Source of the DNA: Sutcliffiella halmapala
Lineage (GTDB): Bacteria; Bacillota; Bacilli; Bacillales; Bacillaceae_I
Length of the DNA: 64,000 bases
Direction of reading: 5' to 3'
Assembly (NCBI RefSeq): GCF_002019665.1
Contig: NZ_KV917375.1
Coordinates: 1,927,175-1,991,174 of the forward strand
Shown here: positions 8,308-18,029 of the stretch, piece after piece
Layout: every line of letters begins with the position of its first letter
Position numbering within the stretch: position 1 is the stretch's first letter
The notes under the pieces: model-generated
What the model saw: the letters and a program-made list of their open reading frames with translations, nothing else
Database searches by the model: none
Told to the model about the DNA's origin: nothing
Made by a program: the position numbers and the translations under genes

Positions 8308-9429
8308 TTATCTCGTAGCCACAATCGAATTCCTTCTATATAACCAAGAACCAATGACAAAGGTGACAACGCCCCAAATAAGTAATACTCCAATCCCAAA
8401 CCACAAAGTACTTGTGAATATACTCGTCTCATACACCATGCTATATCTTAACCCTTCAGCAAAATAGGTAAGTGGAAGAATATTTGATATCGGCTGGATC
8501 CAGTCTGGCATTGTTTCAACTGGGAAGAATATGCCGCTTAAAAACATCATGAGGAAGCTAAAGATGTTTGCGACTCCCATGTAAGCTTCCGCTGTTTTGC
8601 TGAAAGAGGAGAAGAAGTAGCCAAGTGCATTAAATGATAGTGCTCCAATTAAAAAGACGACGAGTAGACCAAGAAAATTGATGTAGAGATTTGCGCCAAA
8701 TATAAAAACGCCGATAAGTGAAAGTAGAACGATTTGGACGATACTAAATACTAACCTCATCACCATATCACTTAATCCGAAAAGCCCCATGTTTGCAGGC
8801 GTCATCCGTAGTCTTTTGATCAGTCCTTTTCGGCGCATCTCTACTAAATCCACCATTCCGAACATGCCCCCTTGCGCAATTGCTAAGGCGATCATTCCAG
8901 TTAATAGAAAATCTGTATAGCTCAATTCAGTATTTCCTGATGAAATCGATTCGAATTGCATTTCATACGTAGGTGCAGCGCCAACGCTGTGAAGGTTTGC
9001 CTGCTGAATAAACTTATCCAAGATACCGGCAATCGCCTGGGTAGTAACACCTTGTTCATTTTCTTTGTTTACGATAAGAACAAGTGTAGTAGCATCTTGC
9101 GATTCAGGTAAAATAATAGCAGCATCTACTTCCTTGTTTTTCACCAATTCCTCTGCTCGTACTCGATTAACGGATTCTTCTTCTTTAATGTCAAAAACAG
9201 GAAGTTGCGTTATTTGTGTTAACAGCATTTCAGAGGTGGGATTCGGATTTTCATCTACAATTGCAATTTCTGAATGAAACTCTTTATCTGAACCTCCAGT
9301 AAAAATAACCATAAAGATAACCATTAGAATGACTGGGAAAAATATCCCCCAAAACCAAGCCTGTTTCTCACGAAGGGTCATTTTTAATTGAGCAGCAAAC
9401 ATTTTCTTAAACTGTTTAAAATTGTTCAC
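8308..9429 (-). CDS. ABC-2 type export permease
   Basis: A 373-aa ABC-2 membrane subunit. One N-terminal transmembrane helix (AWFWGIFFPVILMVIFMVIF) is followed by a large extracellular domain of about 150 residues and then five C-terminal helices, with the conserved region GMVDLVEMRRKGLIKRLRMTP typical of YhfE/LinC-like drug-type exporters. The GTG start at 9429 sits one base after the stop of the upstream ATPase gene, with GGAGGG as ribosome binding site inside that gene's last codons. A longer frame to 9471 overlaps the ATPase and lacks support. Together with the ATPase it forms a two-gene exporter; the cargo, perhaps a drug or lipid, is unknown. Confidence 0.88.
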   Translation of the reverse strand: MNNFKQFKKMFAAQLKMTLREKQAWFWGIFFPVILMVIFMVIFTGGSDKEFHSEIAIVDENPNPTSEMLLTQITQLPVFDIKEEESVNRVRAEELVKNKEVDAAIILPESQDATTLVLIVNKENEQGVTTQAIAGILDKFIQQANLHSVGAAPTYEMQFESISSGNTELSYTDFLLTGMIALAIAQGGMFGMVDLVEMRRKGLIKRLRMTPANMGLFGLSDMVMRLVFSIVQIVLLSLIGVFIFGANLYINFLGLLVVFLIGALSFNALGYFFSSFSKTAEAYMGVANIFSFLMMFLSGIFFPVETMPDWIQPISNILPLTYFAEGLRYSMVYETSIFTSTLWFGIGVLLIWGVVTFVIGSWLYRRNSIVATR

Positions 9430-9430
9430 C

Positions 9431-10360
9431 TTAATCCCTCCATTCCTTGCCAGTAAAAGCAATAAAGACATCTTCCAAACTCATTTCTCGGATGGAGACT
9501 TGTTCTACCTGGTATTCTTTTTCCTTTGTGAACTTGAATAAATCATAGAGCGTATCCTCAGGCTTGGTCGTCCAAAGGGTTAGTGATGCTCCATCCCGTT
9601 TCGTACGAGAGACAGAATCAAGATTATTGGAAAAGAGCTCGCCTTCCTCTGCTGCCGTTTCTCCATCAAGAAACGATAATCGTACTTCTCTTTCTTTCGT
9701 TAGTTTTTCAATCAGTGCTCCAGGTGTATCTAATGTGACAATACGTCCCTGATCGACAATGCAAACACGATCACTTAGTTTTTCTGCTTCTTCCATATAA
9801 TGAGTAGTTAGAATGGTTGTTTTACCTAATTTCTTAAGTTCAAGGATAATATCCCATATGTTTCGGCGTGCTTGTGGGTCAAGACCAGTTGTAGGTTCAT
9901 CGAGGAAAATAATTTCTGGATCACTAATCATTGCAAGTCCAATTGCAAGCCTTTGTCGCTGGCCTCCTGATAGCTTTTTTACTTGATTGTGACGATGGTC
10001 GGTAAGATTGATTAATTTTAGCATTTCTTCGGTAGAACGTGCATTCTCATAAAAGGTAGCAAAAAGATCTAAATTTTCTTCAGGAGTTAATAAATCAAAC
10101 ATCGCACTTGATTGAGGCTGGACACCAATCTTCATTTTGATAGATGTTGCATGTTTATCCCAGTTCAACGCTCCGAAATGTATCTCCCCATTGTCTGGCG
10201 TAACTAAACCCTCAATCATTTCAAGCGTTGTCGTCTTGCCTGCTCCGTTAGGTCCAATAATGGTGAACACTTCCCCAGCTTCGACAGAAAAGCTAATGTC
10301 TTGCACAGCATGGATCGTTCCAAACGACTTTTGTAACTGTTTTACCTCTAAAACCGTCAT
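9431..10360 (-). CDS. ABC transporter ATP-binding protein (ABC-2 exporter)
   Basis: A 309-aa ATPase partner for the permease that follows. The Walker A motif GPNGAGKTT (about residue 36), the signature KKLSGGQRQRLAIG, the Walker B IIFLDEPTTGLD and the H-loop TTHYMEEAE are all intact. A C-terminal extension of about 90 residues, ending SIREMSLEDVFIAFTG, is the usual CcmA/NatA-type tail. The ATG is preceded by GAGGAGAATAC. Its stop codon is one base from the permease GTG, so the pair is coupled. It resembles daunorubicin-resistance type ATPases in general layout, which does not prove drug export. Confidence 0.93.
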   Translation of the reverse strand: MTVLEVKQLQKSFGTIHAVQDISFSVEAGEVFTIIGPNGAGKTTTLEMIEGLVTPDNGEIHFGALNWDKHATSIKMKIGVQPQSSAMFDLLTPEENLDLFATFYENARSTEEMLKLINLTDHRHNQVKKLSGGQRQRLAIGLAMISDPEIIFLDEPTTGLDPQARRNIWDIILELKKLGKTTILTTHYMEEAEKLSDRVCIVDQGRIVTLDTPGALIEKLTKEREVRLSFLDGETAAEEGELFSNNLDSVSRTKRDGASLTLWTTKPEDTLYDLFKFTKEKEYQVEQVSIREMSLEDVFIAFTGKEWRD

Positions 10361-10497
10361 GTATTCTCCTCACTTTCATGGCAACTATAAGACATATTTA
10401 TTTTAACAGAACTAGGCGTAATTTCTATAATTTTCTGTCAAATGATTTCGGATGTAATTCATGTGAAAGGAATAAATCGCTATTCGCTAAAATACAT

Positions 10498-10532
10498 AAA
10501 GCCTTGATGAAGCATCGGTTCATCAGGGCTTT
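10498..10532. terminator. Terminator between M20 peptidase and ABC genes
   Basis: AAAGCCTTGATGAA pairs with TTCATCAGGGCTTT across a 7-nt loop (14 bp, one G-T wobble). It lies 36 nt after the minus-strand M20 gene, whose transcript it probably ends. Confidence 0.75.
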
Positions 10533-10567
10533 AAAAATATTGAAATAGCAATATATTAATAGTGGAT

Positions 10568-11692
10568 TTAAATTCTCATCAATAAATGAGAAATCAGTGC
10601 AGTTCTTTTAGGTATCTCATCGATTATAATGTGCTCGTATTCAGCATGAGGACCTTCGCCTAAACATCCCAGGCCATCAAGTGTAGGTATACCAAGATAT
10701 GCTGTGAAGTTCCCGTCACTTGCGCCACCGGCAGCTGCTTCGTCTAGTGAGAAGCCAATTTCTTTTGCGGCTTCTTTTGCTTTTAAAAAAAGGCTTACAA
10801 TCTCTTCTGTACGTTCCATAGGAGGGCGATTAAGTTCACCGGTTACTTCTAGTTCAATTCCATCGATAATGGGAGAAAGATTTTCTAATATATTAACCAT
10901 TCGCTTTGCTTCAGAAGCTGTCTCCACACGAAAGTCGATATGCGCTTCCGCTTCTTCAGGTACAACATTGCTTCTAGTACCACCATTTACAACTCCAACA
11001 TTTACTGTCGTACCTAGTTTGTAATTAGTTAGTTCTTCTAAGTTAATAATCTGGTGAGCAATTTCTTTGATGGCGCTTTTTCCTGCTTGGTGATGGTTGC
11101 CGGCATGTGAACTTATCCCTTTCGCCTTTAACTGATAAATTCCTACGCCTTTTCTAGCAGTTTTTAAAGCTCCGGTTTTTGCAACGGGAGGTTCTGTAAT
11201 TAAGACAATATCACTTTTTTGTGCTTCTGCTTCGATTAGTGCCCTCGAAGTTTGGCTACCTACTTCCTCATCAGATGTGCAAAGGAATGCAATCTCCGCA
11301 TTCAATTCATATTTTAGAGCAAGATATGCTTTCACTGCCCAAATCGATTGGATAATTCCACCCTTCATATCAAGTACTCCAGGTCCATAGAATTTCCCAT
11401 CATTAATATACAAAGGTAATCGTCCTTTATCCCAAACGGTATCAAAGTGGCCGGCAATTAGAATTCTAGTTTTTCCTTTTCCCACTTTAAATAGTAAATG
11501 ATCTCCACGATCTTTTTGAGGAAATCTTACTGCATCTACTCCTAATCGTTCTTTAAAAATAGTCTCTAGTACTTGACCACATGAATCAACCATTTCTTTT
11601 TCCAGTGAGGGAGATTCCGCCTCTACCAATCTTGTTAAATCCTCTAACATTTGATCTTTATGCTGATTTAAATATGTATGAATATCTAACAA
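10568..11692 (-). CDS. M20 family metallopeptidase, carboxypeptidase G2-like
   Basis: A 374-aa two-domain zinc peptidase. The catalytic domain shows the metal ligands and catalytic residues in GHFDTVWDKG, GPGVLDMKGG, CTSDEEVGS (catalytic Glu) and EPP. A dimerisation insert starts at about KGVGIYQLKAKGISSHAG, and the last zinc histidine is in GEGPHAEYEHI. Members of this branch (glutamate carboxypeptidase/CPG2) remove C-terminal Glu from folate-like or peptidic substrates. TTG at 11692 is chosen because GGAGG lies 8 nt upstream; the frame can extend to a TTG at 11707, which would overlap that site. It is divergent from the M20-Dpp operon, suggesting shared peptide catabolism. Confidence 0.85.
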   Translation of the reverse strand: MLDIHTYLNQHKDQMLEDLTRLVEAESPSLEKEMVDSCGQVLETIFKERLGVDAVRFPQKDRGDHLLFKVGKGKTRILIAGHFDTVWDKGRLPLYINDGKFYGPGVLDMKGGIIQSIWAVKAYLALKYELNAEIAFLCTSDEEVGSQTSRALIEAEAQKSDIVLITEPPVAKTGALKTARKGVGIYQLKAKGISSHAGNHHQAGKSAIKEIAHQIINLEELTNYKLGTTVNVGVVNGGTRSNVVPEEAEAHIDFRVETASEAKRMVNILENLSPIIDGIELEVTGELNRPPMERTEEIVSLFLKAKEAAKEIGFSLDEAAAGGASDGNFTAYLGIPTLDGLGCLGEGPHAEYEHIIIDEIPKRTALISHLLMRI

Positions 11693-11863
11693 TGTCTTTT
11701 CCTCCAATTAGTTTATTTTTCTAAACTAGAAAAAATGTATATTTGGAAAATTTAAGTTGTTACGAGGATTCTCCATCTTTTCCTGTCTATAATTTTGTTA
11801 TTGTAGAACACTATCTCTATTTATTCAATAGTTTTGAATATAAAAAAAATTAAGAATATTAGA

Positions 11864-11892
11864 TTGACAAAATAATCAAACAGTTTTAATAT
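11864..11892 (+). promoter_or_regulatory. Sigma-A promoter of the M20-peptide transporter operon
   Basis: TTGACA (11864-11869), 17-nt spacer, TAATAT (11887-11892): a near-consensus housekeeping promoter about 60 nt before the first peptidase gene. The 262-nt divergent region (11693-11954) must also carry the promoter of the minus-strand M20 gene, which I could not fix. Confidence 0.75.
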
Positions 11893-11954
11893 TGGGAATA
11901 AGATTTTTAGGGAATGATTAAGGAATGTTTCCTTAAATGATCAGGGGGGATAAA

Positions 11955-13301
11955 GTGGAGGATATTTATCAATATATTGAAGAGCACAAAGATGTGTATA
12001 TTCAGTGGCTTCGAGAACTTTGTCAAATACCTAGTGTTGCAGCTCAAAATAGAGGTATGCAAGAAGCTGCTCATAAAGTTATGAGTTACATAGAAGAGAT
12101 AAACGGAGAAAGACAACTAGTACCTACGTCAGGTTTTCCTGTTATCTACGGAAAGATTAATGGAAATTCACCCAAAACATTATCTTTTTATAATCACTAT
12201 GATGTGCAACCAGAAGAACCAGTAGACCTATGGAATTATCCACCGTTCGAAGGAGTCATTGATGATGGGAAGATGTTTGCAAGAGGGGTTGCCGATAACA
12301 AAGGGAATTTAATTGCAAGATTAGCTGCGGTTCATGCCTATCAGCAAGTAAGAAATGAACTCCCTCTCACTGTAAAGTTCATAGTTGAGGGTGAAGAAGA
12401 GATAGGAAGCATCCATTTAGGTGAATTCAGTGATAATTATCCAGAACTTGTTGAAGCAGACGGTTGTATATGGGAGTTCGGATATCGAAATGCTGATGGA
12501 ACACAACAAGTCAGTCTTGGGGTAAAAGGCATGGCATATGTTGAACTTGTATGCAGAGGAGCAAATACTGATATGCATTCTGCAAACGCGGTGGTAATTG
12601 AAAATCCAGCTTGGCGTTTGCTGTGGGCGTTAAACACGATTAAAGATCAGTATGAAAATGTGAAAATAGAAGGCTTTTACGATGAAGTCTTAGAGTTATC
12701 TCAAGAGGAAAAAAAAGCGATTCAAGAACTCGTTTATAGCGAAGAAGAGATGCTATCAAATCTGGGCTTGAATTCCTTTTTACTCGGGCTTGAAGGGGAT
12801 GCACTGAAGGAACGTCTGATTTTTAGTCCAACATGCAATATCTGTGGAATTACATCAGGTTATACCGGAGAAGGTTCTAAAACAGTACTTCCTTCTGAAG
12901 CAAGAGTGAAAATAGATTTTCGCCTCGTTCCAAATCAAGATCCGCATAAAATAGTTAGCTTATTAAGAAAGCATTTAGATAAAAACGGCTATCAAGACAT
13001 TGAGATTATCCAAATGGGATTGGAAAAACCAGCTAAGACACCACTAAAGAATCCACTAGCAGAAAGTATTATAACTATCACAGAACAACTAACCAAAAAG
13101 AAACCAACGGTAATGCCAATGTCCCCTGGAACTGGTCCAATGTATGAGATTTGTCAAAAATTCGGCATCCCATCCGTTTCAATTGGGGTAGGGAATTTTC
13201 AATCGAATAACCATGCACCAAATGAAAATATCAAGGTAGATGATTTCATAGAAGGCATTAAATTAATTGCAGCTATTATGAAAGATTACGCAAAGAGGTA
13301 G
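11955..13301 (+). CDS. M20 family dipeptidase (CNDP-like)
   Basis: A roughly 448-aa zinc dipeptidase of the M20 family, cytosolic. Metal and catalytic motifs are FYNHYDVQP, the cluster GVADNKGN, VEGEEEIGS (catalytic Glu) and a C-terminal GNFQSNNHAPNENI containing the final histidine. The middle dimerisation domain begins near GVKGMAYVELVCRGANTDMHSA. The layout is that of non-specific dipeptidases related to carnosinase. GTG at 11955 is taken as start, with AGGGGGG 5 nt upstream; the in-frame ATG at 11937 precedes that site and is unlikely. First gene of an operon with a second peptidase and a peptide ABC transporter. Confidence 0.87.
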   Translation: MEDIYQYIEEHKDVYIQWLRELCQIPSVAAQNRGMQEAAHKVMSYIEEINGERQLVPTSGFPVIYGKINGNSPKTLSFYNHYDVQPEEPVDLWNYPPFEGVIDDGKMFARGVADNKGNLIARLAAVHAYQQVRNELPLTVKFIVEGEEEIGSIHLGEFSDNYPELVEADGCIWEFGYRNADGTQQVSLGVKGMAYVELVCRGANTDMHSANAVVIENPAWRLLWALNTIKDQYENVKIEGFYDEVLELSQEEKKAIQELVYSEEEMLSNLGLNSFLLGLEGDALKERLIFSPTCNICGITSGYTGEGSKTVLPSEARVKIDFRLVPNQDPHKIVSLLRKHLDKNGYQDIEIIQMGLEKPAKTPLKNPLAESIITITEQLTKKKPTVMPMSPGTGPMYEICQKFGIPSVSIGVGNFQSNNHAPNENIKVDDFIEGIKLIAAIMKDYAKR

Positions 13302-13313
13302 GGAGGAATCAAA

Positions 13314-14516
13314 ATGGTATTGAAGATGAATCATCCGATTTTAGAAAAGGCTAAGCTTCTCGAGTCAGAGTTAACGGCATTAAGGCGAGATTTTCATCAA
13401 CATCCTGAATTAGGCTTTGAGGAACAAAGAACTGCGGCAATCGTCGCTGATTATTTAGAAACTCTTGGTCTTGAAGTGGAACGAAATGTCGCTAAGACTG
13501 GAGTGATTGGACTTTTAAAAGGAAAAGAACCTGGTCCAACTTTCGCCCTACGTGCAGACATGGATGCACTTCCTATTCTTGATGAAAAAGAAGTGGAGTA
13601 TAGCTCAAGGAATGAAGGGAAAATGCATGCTTGTGGTCATGATGCTCACACAACCATTTTGTTAGGTGCTGCTAAACTCTTAACCGAACAAGGAATAGAA
13701 AAAGGCAATGTGAAATTTGTGTTTCAACCTGCAGAAGAGGGACAAGGTGGAGCCAGCGCGATGATTGAAGGAGGAGCACTTCGAAATGTTGATGCCATTG
13801 CAGGGCTCCACGTTAACACGGGAATTGATACAGGTAATATTACAGTTTCAAGTGAAAGAGTAGGCTGTGGTGCAGCTGATTTCTTCTCACTAAAGATTAT
13901 CGGCAGTGGTGGACATGCTGCACATCCACATATGACGGTGGACTCAATCGCAGTGGCAGGGCAGATACTTACTGCCTTACAGAATATTTCTAGCAGGCAA
14001 GTGAACCCTACTGATCCAATTGTAGTAACTGTTGGATCAATTCATGGTGGTAATGCTAGCAATGTTATTGCTCCTATAGTAGAGATGACAGGAACAGTTA
14101 GAACATTAAACCCCGAATTACGTAAAAAGGTTCCAAGTATGATGAAAAAGATTATTAAAGGTACAACAGAAGCATTTGGGGCTACTTATGATTTTGACTT
14201 CCAATATAAGTTTCCGTCCATTCTAAATGACGATGCATTGACGGAATTAGTAGTACAAACTGCAGATGATGTTCTAGGAGAAGGCCATTCTTCAAGGGAA
14301 AAGCCTGGACTTGGTGGAGAGGACTTTTCTTTTTACACAGAGCTTGTACCAGCAGTGTTTTTTCGACTAGGAGTTGGTAATGATGACATGGTCAGATATC
14401 CCGGACATCATCCGAAATTTGATATTGATGAAAAAGCACTGCCATATGGATCAGCGATGTTAGCAAAGGTTGCACTTAACTTTTTAGATAAAGATTTAGA
14501 GGGGGAAAACAGATGA
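13314..14516 (+). CDS. M20 family amidohydrolase (hippurate/N-acyl amino acid type)
   Basis: A 400-aa amidohydrolase of the M20D branch, which removes acyl groups from N-acyl amino acids or related amides. Typical motifs are LRRDFHQHPELGFEE at the N-terminus, LRADMDALPI, HACGHDAHT, FQPAEEGQGGASAMIEGGAL (catalytic Glu) and a C-terminal GGEDFSFY. GGGAGG lies 7 nt before the ATG; 12 nt separate it from the dipeptidase gene, and its stop overlaps the next start (ATGA), so translation is coupled. Paired with a dipeptidase and a peptide importer, it suggests that acylated or amidated peptides are one of the imported food sources (inference). Confidence 0.9.
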   Translation: MVLKMNHPILEKAKLLESELTALRRDFHQHPELGFEEQRTAAIVADYLETLGLEVERNVAKTGVIGLLKGKEPGPTFALRADMDALPILDEKEVEYSSRNEGKMHACGHDAHTTILLGAAKLLTEQGIEKGNVKFVFQPAEEGQGGASAMIEGGALRNVDAIAGLHVNTGIDTGNITVSSERVGCGAADFFSLKIIGSGGHAAHPHMTVDSIAVAGQILTALQNISSRQVNPTDPIVVTVGSIHGGNASNVIAPIVEMTGTVRTLNPELRKKVPSMMKKIIKGTTEAFGATYDFDFQYKFPSILNDDALTELVVQTADDVLGEGHSSREKPGLGGEDFSFYTELVPAVFFRLGVGNDDMVRYPGHHPKFDIDEKALPYGSAMLAKVALNFLDKDLEGENR

Positions 14517-16066
14517 AAAAAATACTTTCATTATTAGTCATGTTAGTACTTATGATTTCGTTAGTAGCATGTACATCTGATTCAACTGGTAAAACGTCTA
14601 CAGATGGTGGGGAGTCAGCAAAAAAAGATGATAAGAAACTAGTAATTGCCATGGGGTCTGATATGACTACTTTTGATATTCATGACCATAACAATACTTC
14701 TACAGAAGCGATTCACATTAATATGTTTAATTATTTAATAAAAACAGGTGAGAATGGTGAATTTCAACCAGACTTAGCGGAGTCATGGGAAAACGTAGAT
14801 GAAACTACTTGGAACTTCAAGCTTCGTGAAGGTGTAAAGTTCCATAACGGTGAGGATTTCACAGCGGAAGATGTGAAATTCACTTTAGAGCGTGTTGCAA
14901 AGGATAATACGGTGCTTGAACACGGGAATTATAAACAAATAAAAGAAGTAAAAATAATTAGTGATTATGAAATTTCTATTATTACTGAAAGTGCAGAACC
15001 TGCACTGTTAAATCGCCTTTCACGCCTAGGCTCAGGCATATTACCATCTGAATACATTGAATCAGAAGGATGGGAGACGTTTTTAGCAAATCCAGTTGGT
15101 ACTGGTCCTTATAAATTTGTAGAGTGGAAAAAAGATGACAGAGTGGTTCTTGAAGCAAATCCTGACTATTTTGGTGAAAAAGCAAAATGGGAGCAGTTGG
15201 TGTTCCGTGCAGTACCAGAGGATTCAACGCGTGTTTCTGAATTATTGACCGGCGGTGTTGATATAGCAGTGAATATACCACCTACTGACTGGAAGCGTAT
15301 AGAAGAAAACGCAAGTACAACTTTAGCAGATAGCCCGACACAACGTGTAATGATGCTTGTACTTCGAACTGCGGGTGATTTCCCTACTGCTGATCCTAAA
15401 GTACGTGAAGCTATCGATTTAGCTATTGATAAACAGGTAATCCTTGATAATTTAATGGAAGGTTCAGGAACTGTTACTAGAACACGTGTTACTCCAGGAA
15501 ATACTGGAGCAAATGAAGATTTATATGGTACAAGTCTTTATGATCCTGAAAAAGCAAAGGATCTTTTAAAAGAAGCTGGTTATGAGAATGGTCTACAACT
15601 AACATTGAGTGCTCCAAGTGGTCGTTATTTAAAAGACAAAGAATCAGTTGAATTGATGCAAGCAATGTTAGCAGAAGTAGGAATCGAAGTGAAGCTTGAT
15701 CTATTAGAATGGAGCTCCTTTTCCGAAAAATATGCAAGTAAAAGCTTCAGCGACATGTTCCTAATTGGCTATGGAAACTCCATGTTTGATGCAGCTTTGG
15801 CACTTGATCGCCTTAGCAAAGGACAAGCAGCTGGAGAAACGGATTATGACAATCCAAGAGTAGAGGAATTACTACTTGGAGCAATGAGTAATATGAATCC
15901 AGAAGAAAGAGCGGAACAATATAAAGAAGCACAAGTATTAATTGCAGAGGATCGTCCACAGATTTATCTGTACCAATTAGATTCAATTTATGGAGTGAAT
16001 GAAGGACTTTCATTTCAACCAAGGTTAGATGAAATGATTTTCGTTGACGACATTACAGTTAAGTAA
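14513..16066 (+). CDS. Peptide ABC transporter substrate-binding lipoprotein
   Basis: A 517-aa SBP family 5 (DppA/OppA-type) receptor. The signal peptide ends with SLVAC, Cys20 being the lipid anchor, followed by a Ser/Thr/Asp/Lys-rich linker. Family landmarks are FQPDLAESWENVDETTWNFKLREGVKFHNGEDFTAEDVKFTLER, NPVGTGPYKFVEWKKDD, and LLTGGVDIAVNIPPTDW. It captures short peptides outside the membrane for the two permeases and two ATPases encoded downstream. Its ATG overlaps the stop of the amidohydrolase. A strong hairpin after the gene could give it a more abundant or more stable message than the rest of the operon. Confidence 0.93.
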   Translation: MKKILSLLVMLVLMISLVACTSDSTGKTSTDGGESAKKDDKKLVIAMGSDMTTFDIHDHNNTSTEAIHINMFNYLIKTGENGEFQPDLAESWENVDETTWNFKLREGVKFHNGEDFTAEDVKFTLERVAKDNTVLEHGNYKQIKEVKIISDYEISIITESAEPALLNRLSRLGSGILPSEYIESEGWETFLANPVGTGPYKFVEWKKDDRVVLEANPDYFGEKAKWEQLVFRAVPEDSTRVSELLTGGVDIAVNIPPTDWKRIEENASTTLADSPTQRVMMLVLRTAGDFPTADPKVREAIDLAIDKQVILDNLMEGSGTVTRTRVTPGNTGANEDLYGTSLYDPEKAKDLLKEAGYENGLQLTLSAPSGRYLKDKESVELMQAMLAEVGIEVKLDLLEWSSFSEKYASKSFSDMFLIGYGNSMFDAALALDRLSKGQAAGETDYDNPRVEELLLGAMSNMNPEERAEQYKEAQVLIAEDRPQIYLYQLDSIYGVNEGLSFQPRLDEMIFVDDITVK

Positions 16067-16088
16067 ATAGTTGTTCATTGATGTATGC

Positions 16089-16127
16089 AGAAGGAACTGA
16101 CAGGTTAGTCAATTGTCAGTTCCTTCT
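16089..16127 (+). terminator. Intra-operon hairpin after the binding-protein gene
   Basis: AGAAGGAACTGACA and TGTCAGTTCCTTCT form a perfect 14-bp stem around an 11-nt loop, followed only by TGTCC and no true T-run. Located between the binding protein and permease genes, it fits a partial terminator or an RNA-stabilising 3' hairpin giving excess binding protein. Confidence 0.7.
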
Positions 16128-16151
16128 TGTCCTTACTAAGGAGGGATTTCT

Positions 16152-17066
16152 ATGAAGTTTTTACTGACCAATATACTACGTATTATACCGGTATTGTTTA
16201 TTATTACGATCATCGTATTTATTCTAGTACGAGTAACTGGGGATCCTGTATCTCTTATGCTACCAGAAACAGCAACAGATGAAGATAGAACTGCGTTACA
16301 AGAGTCTCTAGGCTTAAATGAACCACTACATATACAATATCTTGTTTTTTTAGGAGATTTGGTTAAAGGAGATTTTGGAGACTCGTTCCGTTATAATCAA
16401 CCCGCGTTAAGTATTGTAATAGAGCGATTACCAGCAAGCTTTAGTCTTGCTATCGCCTCGATGATTATAGCAACGCTTATTTCAGTACCACTTGGAATCT
16501 TATCAGCCATTAAACGAAATACTTTTATAGATTTATTTATCACAAGTTCCTCTGTACTTGGAAAAGCAATGCCGAACTTTTGGTTAGGAATTATGCTTAT
16601 TTTATTATTATCGGTTACTTTTCAGATTTTTCCTGTATCAGGGACAGGTTCAATGATGCACCTCGTTTTACCAGCAATTACTCTAGGGACCGGGATAGCA
16701 GCTGAGATGACAAGGTTAATTAGGTCTAGCATGTTAGAAATTCTTGGTCAAGAATATATTCGAACTGCACGAAGTAAAGGTTTGCTAGAAATAGTTGTTG
16801 TTAATAAACATGCATTTCGAAACGCATTGATTCCTGTGGTGACAATTATGGCATTACAAACATCTACTTTAATAGGTGGAACCTTAATAACAGAAACCAT
16901 TTTTTCTTGGCCAGGAATGGGTCAACTGTTAGTACAAGCAGTTAACTTACGAGATATGGCAGTTGTACAAGCAGCAACTTTTGTTATTGCAATCCTTGTT
17001 ATTGGTAGCAATCTTTTCGCAGATTTAGCTTATCGATACCTTGATCCAAGAATTAAATACGACTAA
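16152..17066 (+). CDS. Peptide ABC transporter permease (DppB type)
   Basis: A 304-aa inner-membrane subunit with an N-terminal helix (IIPVLFIITIIVFILVRV) and five further helices. Typical features are GDPVSLMLPETATDEDR after helix 1, and the EAA cytoplasmic loop EYIRTARSKGLLEIVVVNKHAFRNALIPVVT that contacts the ATPase. It forms the translocation channel with the next gene product. AAGGAGGG lies 8 nt before the ATG. The gap of 85 nt to the binding protein gene is filled by a hairpin. Confidence 0.94.
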   Translation: MKFLLTNILRIIPVLFIITIIVFILVRVTGDPVSLMLPETATDEDRTALQESLGLNEPLHIQYLVFLGDLVKGDFGDSFRYNQPALSIVIERLPASFSLAIASMIIATLISVPLGILSAIKRNTFIDLFITSSSVLGKAMPNFWLGIMLILLLSVTFQIFPVSGTGSMMHLVLPAITLGTGIAAEMTRLIRSSMLEILGQEYIRTARSKGLLEIVVVNKHAFRNALIPVVTIMALQTSTLIGGTLITETIFSWPGMGQLLVQAVNLRDMAVVQAATFVIAILVIGSNLFADLAYRYLDPRIKYD

Positions 17067-17084
17067 AGGAGGGTTTAGCTCTAG

Positions 17085-18005
17085 ATGCAGATACAAGTTG
17101 AAACAAATAAAGATATATCGATAAATACTCAAAATGAAAAAACAAAGAGCAAGTTTTCAAAATGGGTGAAAATGTTATTTAAGAGTAAGACTGGCACAGT
17201 TGGCTTGGTCATTGTTCTATTAATGATAATGATGGCACTGTCAGCAGATGTGATTGCACCACATGATCCATCAAAAACAAATGTAATGGATCGATTGCTA
17301 CCTCCAGTTTGGTCAGAAGGTGGAGATTCAACGTATCTATTAGGAACGGACAATTTAGGAAGAGATATTTTAAGTCGGATTATTGTTGGTTCAAGAGTAT
17401 CATTACTAGTTGGAATTAGTGCCGTAATAGTTGCTGGGGCAATAGGTTTAGCTATGGGGCTTATTGCAGGATATTATGGTGGATTTATTGACCGTGCAAT
17501 TATGCGCGTAGTGGATGCCTTTTTAGCCATTCCAAATATCTTATTTATGTTGATTATCTTAGCGGTTGTAGGTCCAAGCTTAATGACATTAATAATCGTG
17601 CTTGGTGTTACGACCTGGGTAGTCTACGCCAGGATGGTACGAGGAGAGACCTTAAGTATTAAAGAACGTGATTATGTAAATTCTGCAAAAGCTGTTGGTG
17701 CAAAAGATTTTCGCATCATTACAGTCTATATTTTACCTAATATTATTTCATCATTTATCGTCATTGCCACTCTTAACGTAGCCACTACGATTATTTTAGA
17801 GTCCTCTTTAAGTTTCCTAGGTTTAGGAATCCAATCTCCAGATGTTTCCTGGGGTCTGATGTTAAGTGATGGAAGGGAATATATAGCGACAAGCTGGTGG
17901 GTAGCCACATTCCCAGGCATTGCAATTACAGTTACCGTGTTAGGAATAATCTTTTTAGGTGACTGGTTACGAGATGTGTTAGATCCAAAGTTAAAAGCAA
18001 ATTAG
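17085..18005 (+). CDS. Peptide ABC transporter permease (DppC type)
   Basis: A 306-aa second permease. A hydrophilic N-terminus of about 35 residues precedes helix 1 (TGTVGLVIVLLMIMMALSADVIAPHDP), and the family motif LLGTDNLGRDILSRIIVGSRVSLLVG follows. The EAA loop is ERDYVNSAKAVGAKDFRIITVYILPNI. It pairs with the DppB-type subunit. AAAGGAGGG is found upstream of the ATG, 19 nt after the previous stop. Confidence 0.94.
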   Translation: MQIQVETNKDISINTQNEKTKSKFSKWVKMLFKSKTGTVGLVIVLLMIMMALSADVIAPHDPSKTNVMDRLLPPVWSEGGDSTYLLGTDNLGRDILSRIIVGSRVSLLVGISAVIVAGAIGLAMGLIAGYYGGFIDRAIMRVVDAFLAIPNILFMLIILAVVGPSLMTLIIVLGVTTWVVYARMVRGETLSIKERDYVNSAKAVGAKDFRIITVYILPNIISSFIVIATLNVATTIILESSLSFLGLGIQSPDVSWGLMLSDGREYIATSWWVATFPGIAITVTVLGIIFLGDWLRDVLDPKLKAN

Positions 18006-18029
18006 TTGGGAGTTAGGGGGGAATTCGAT

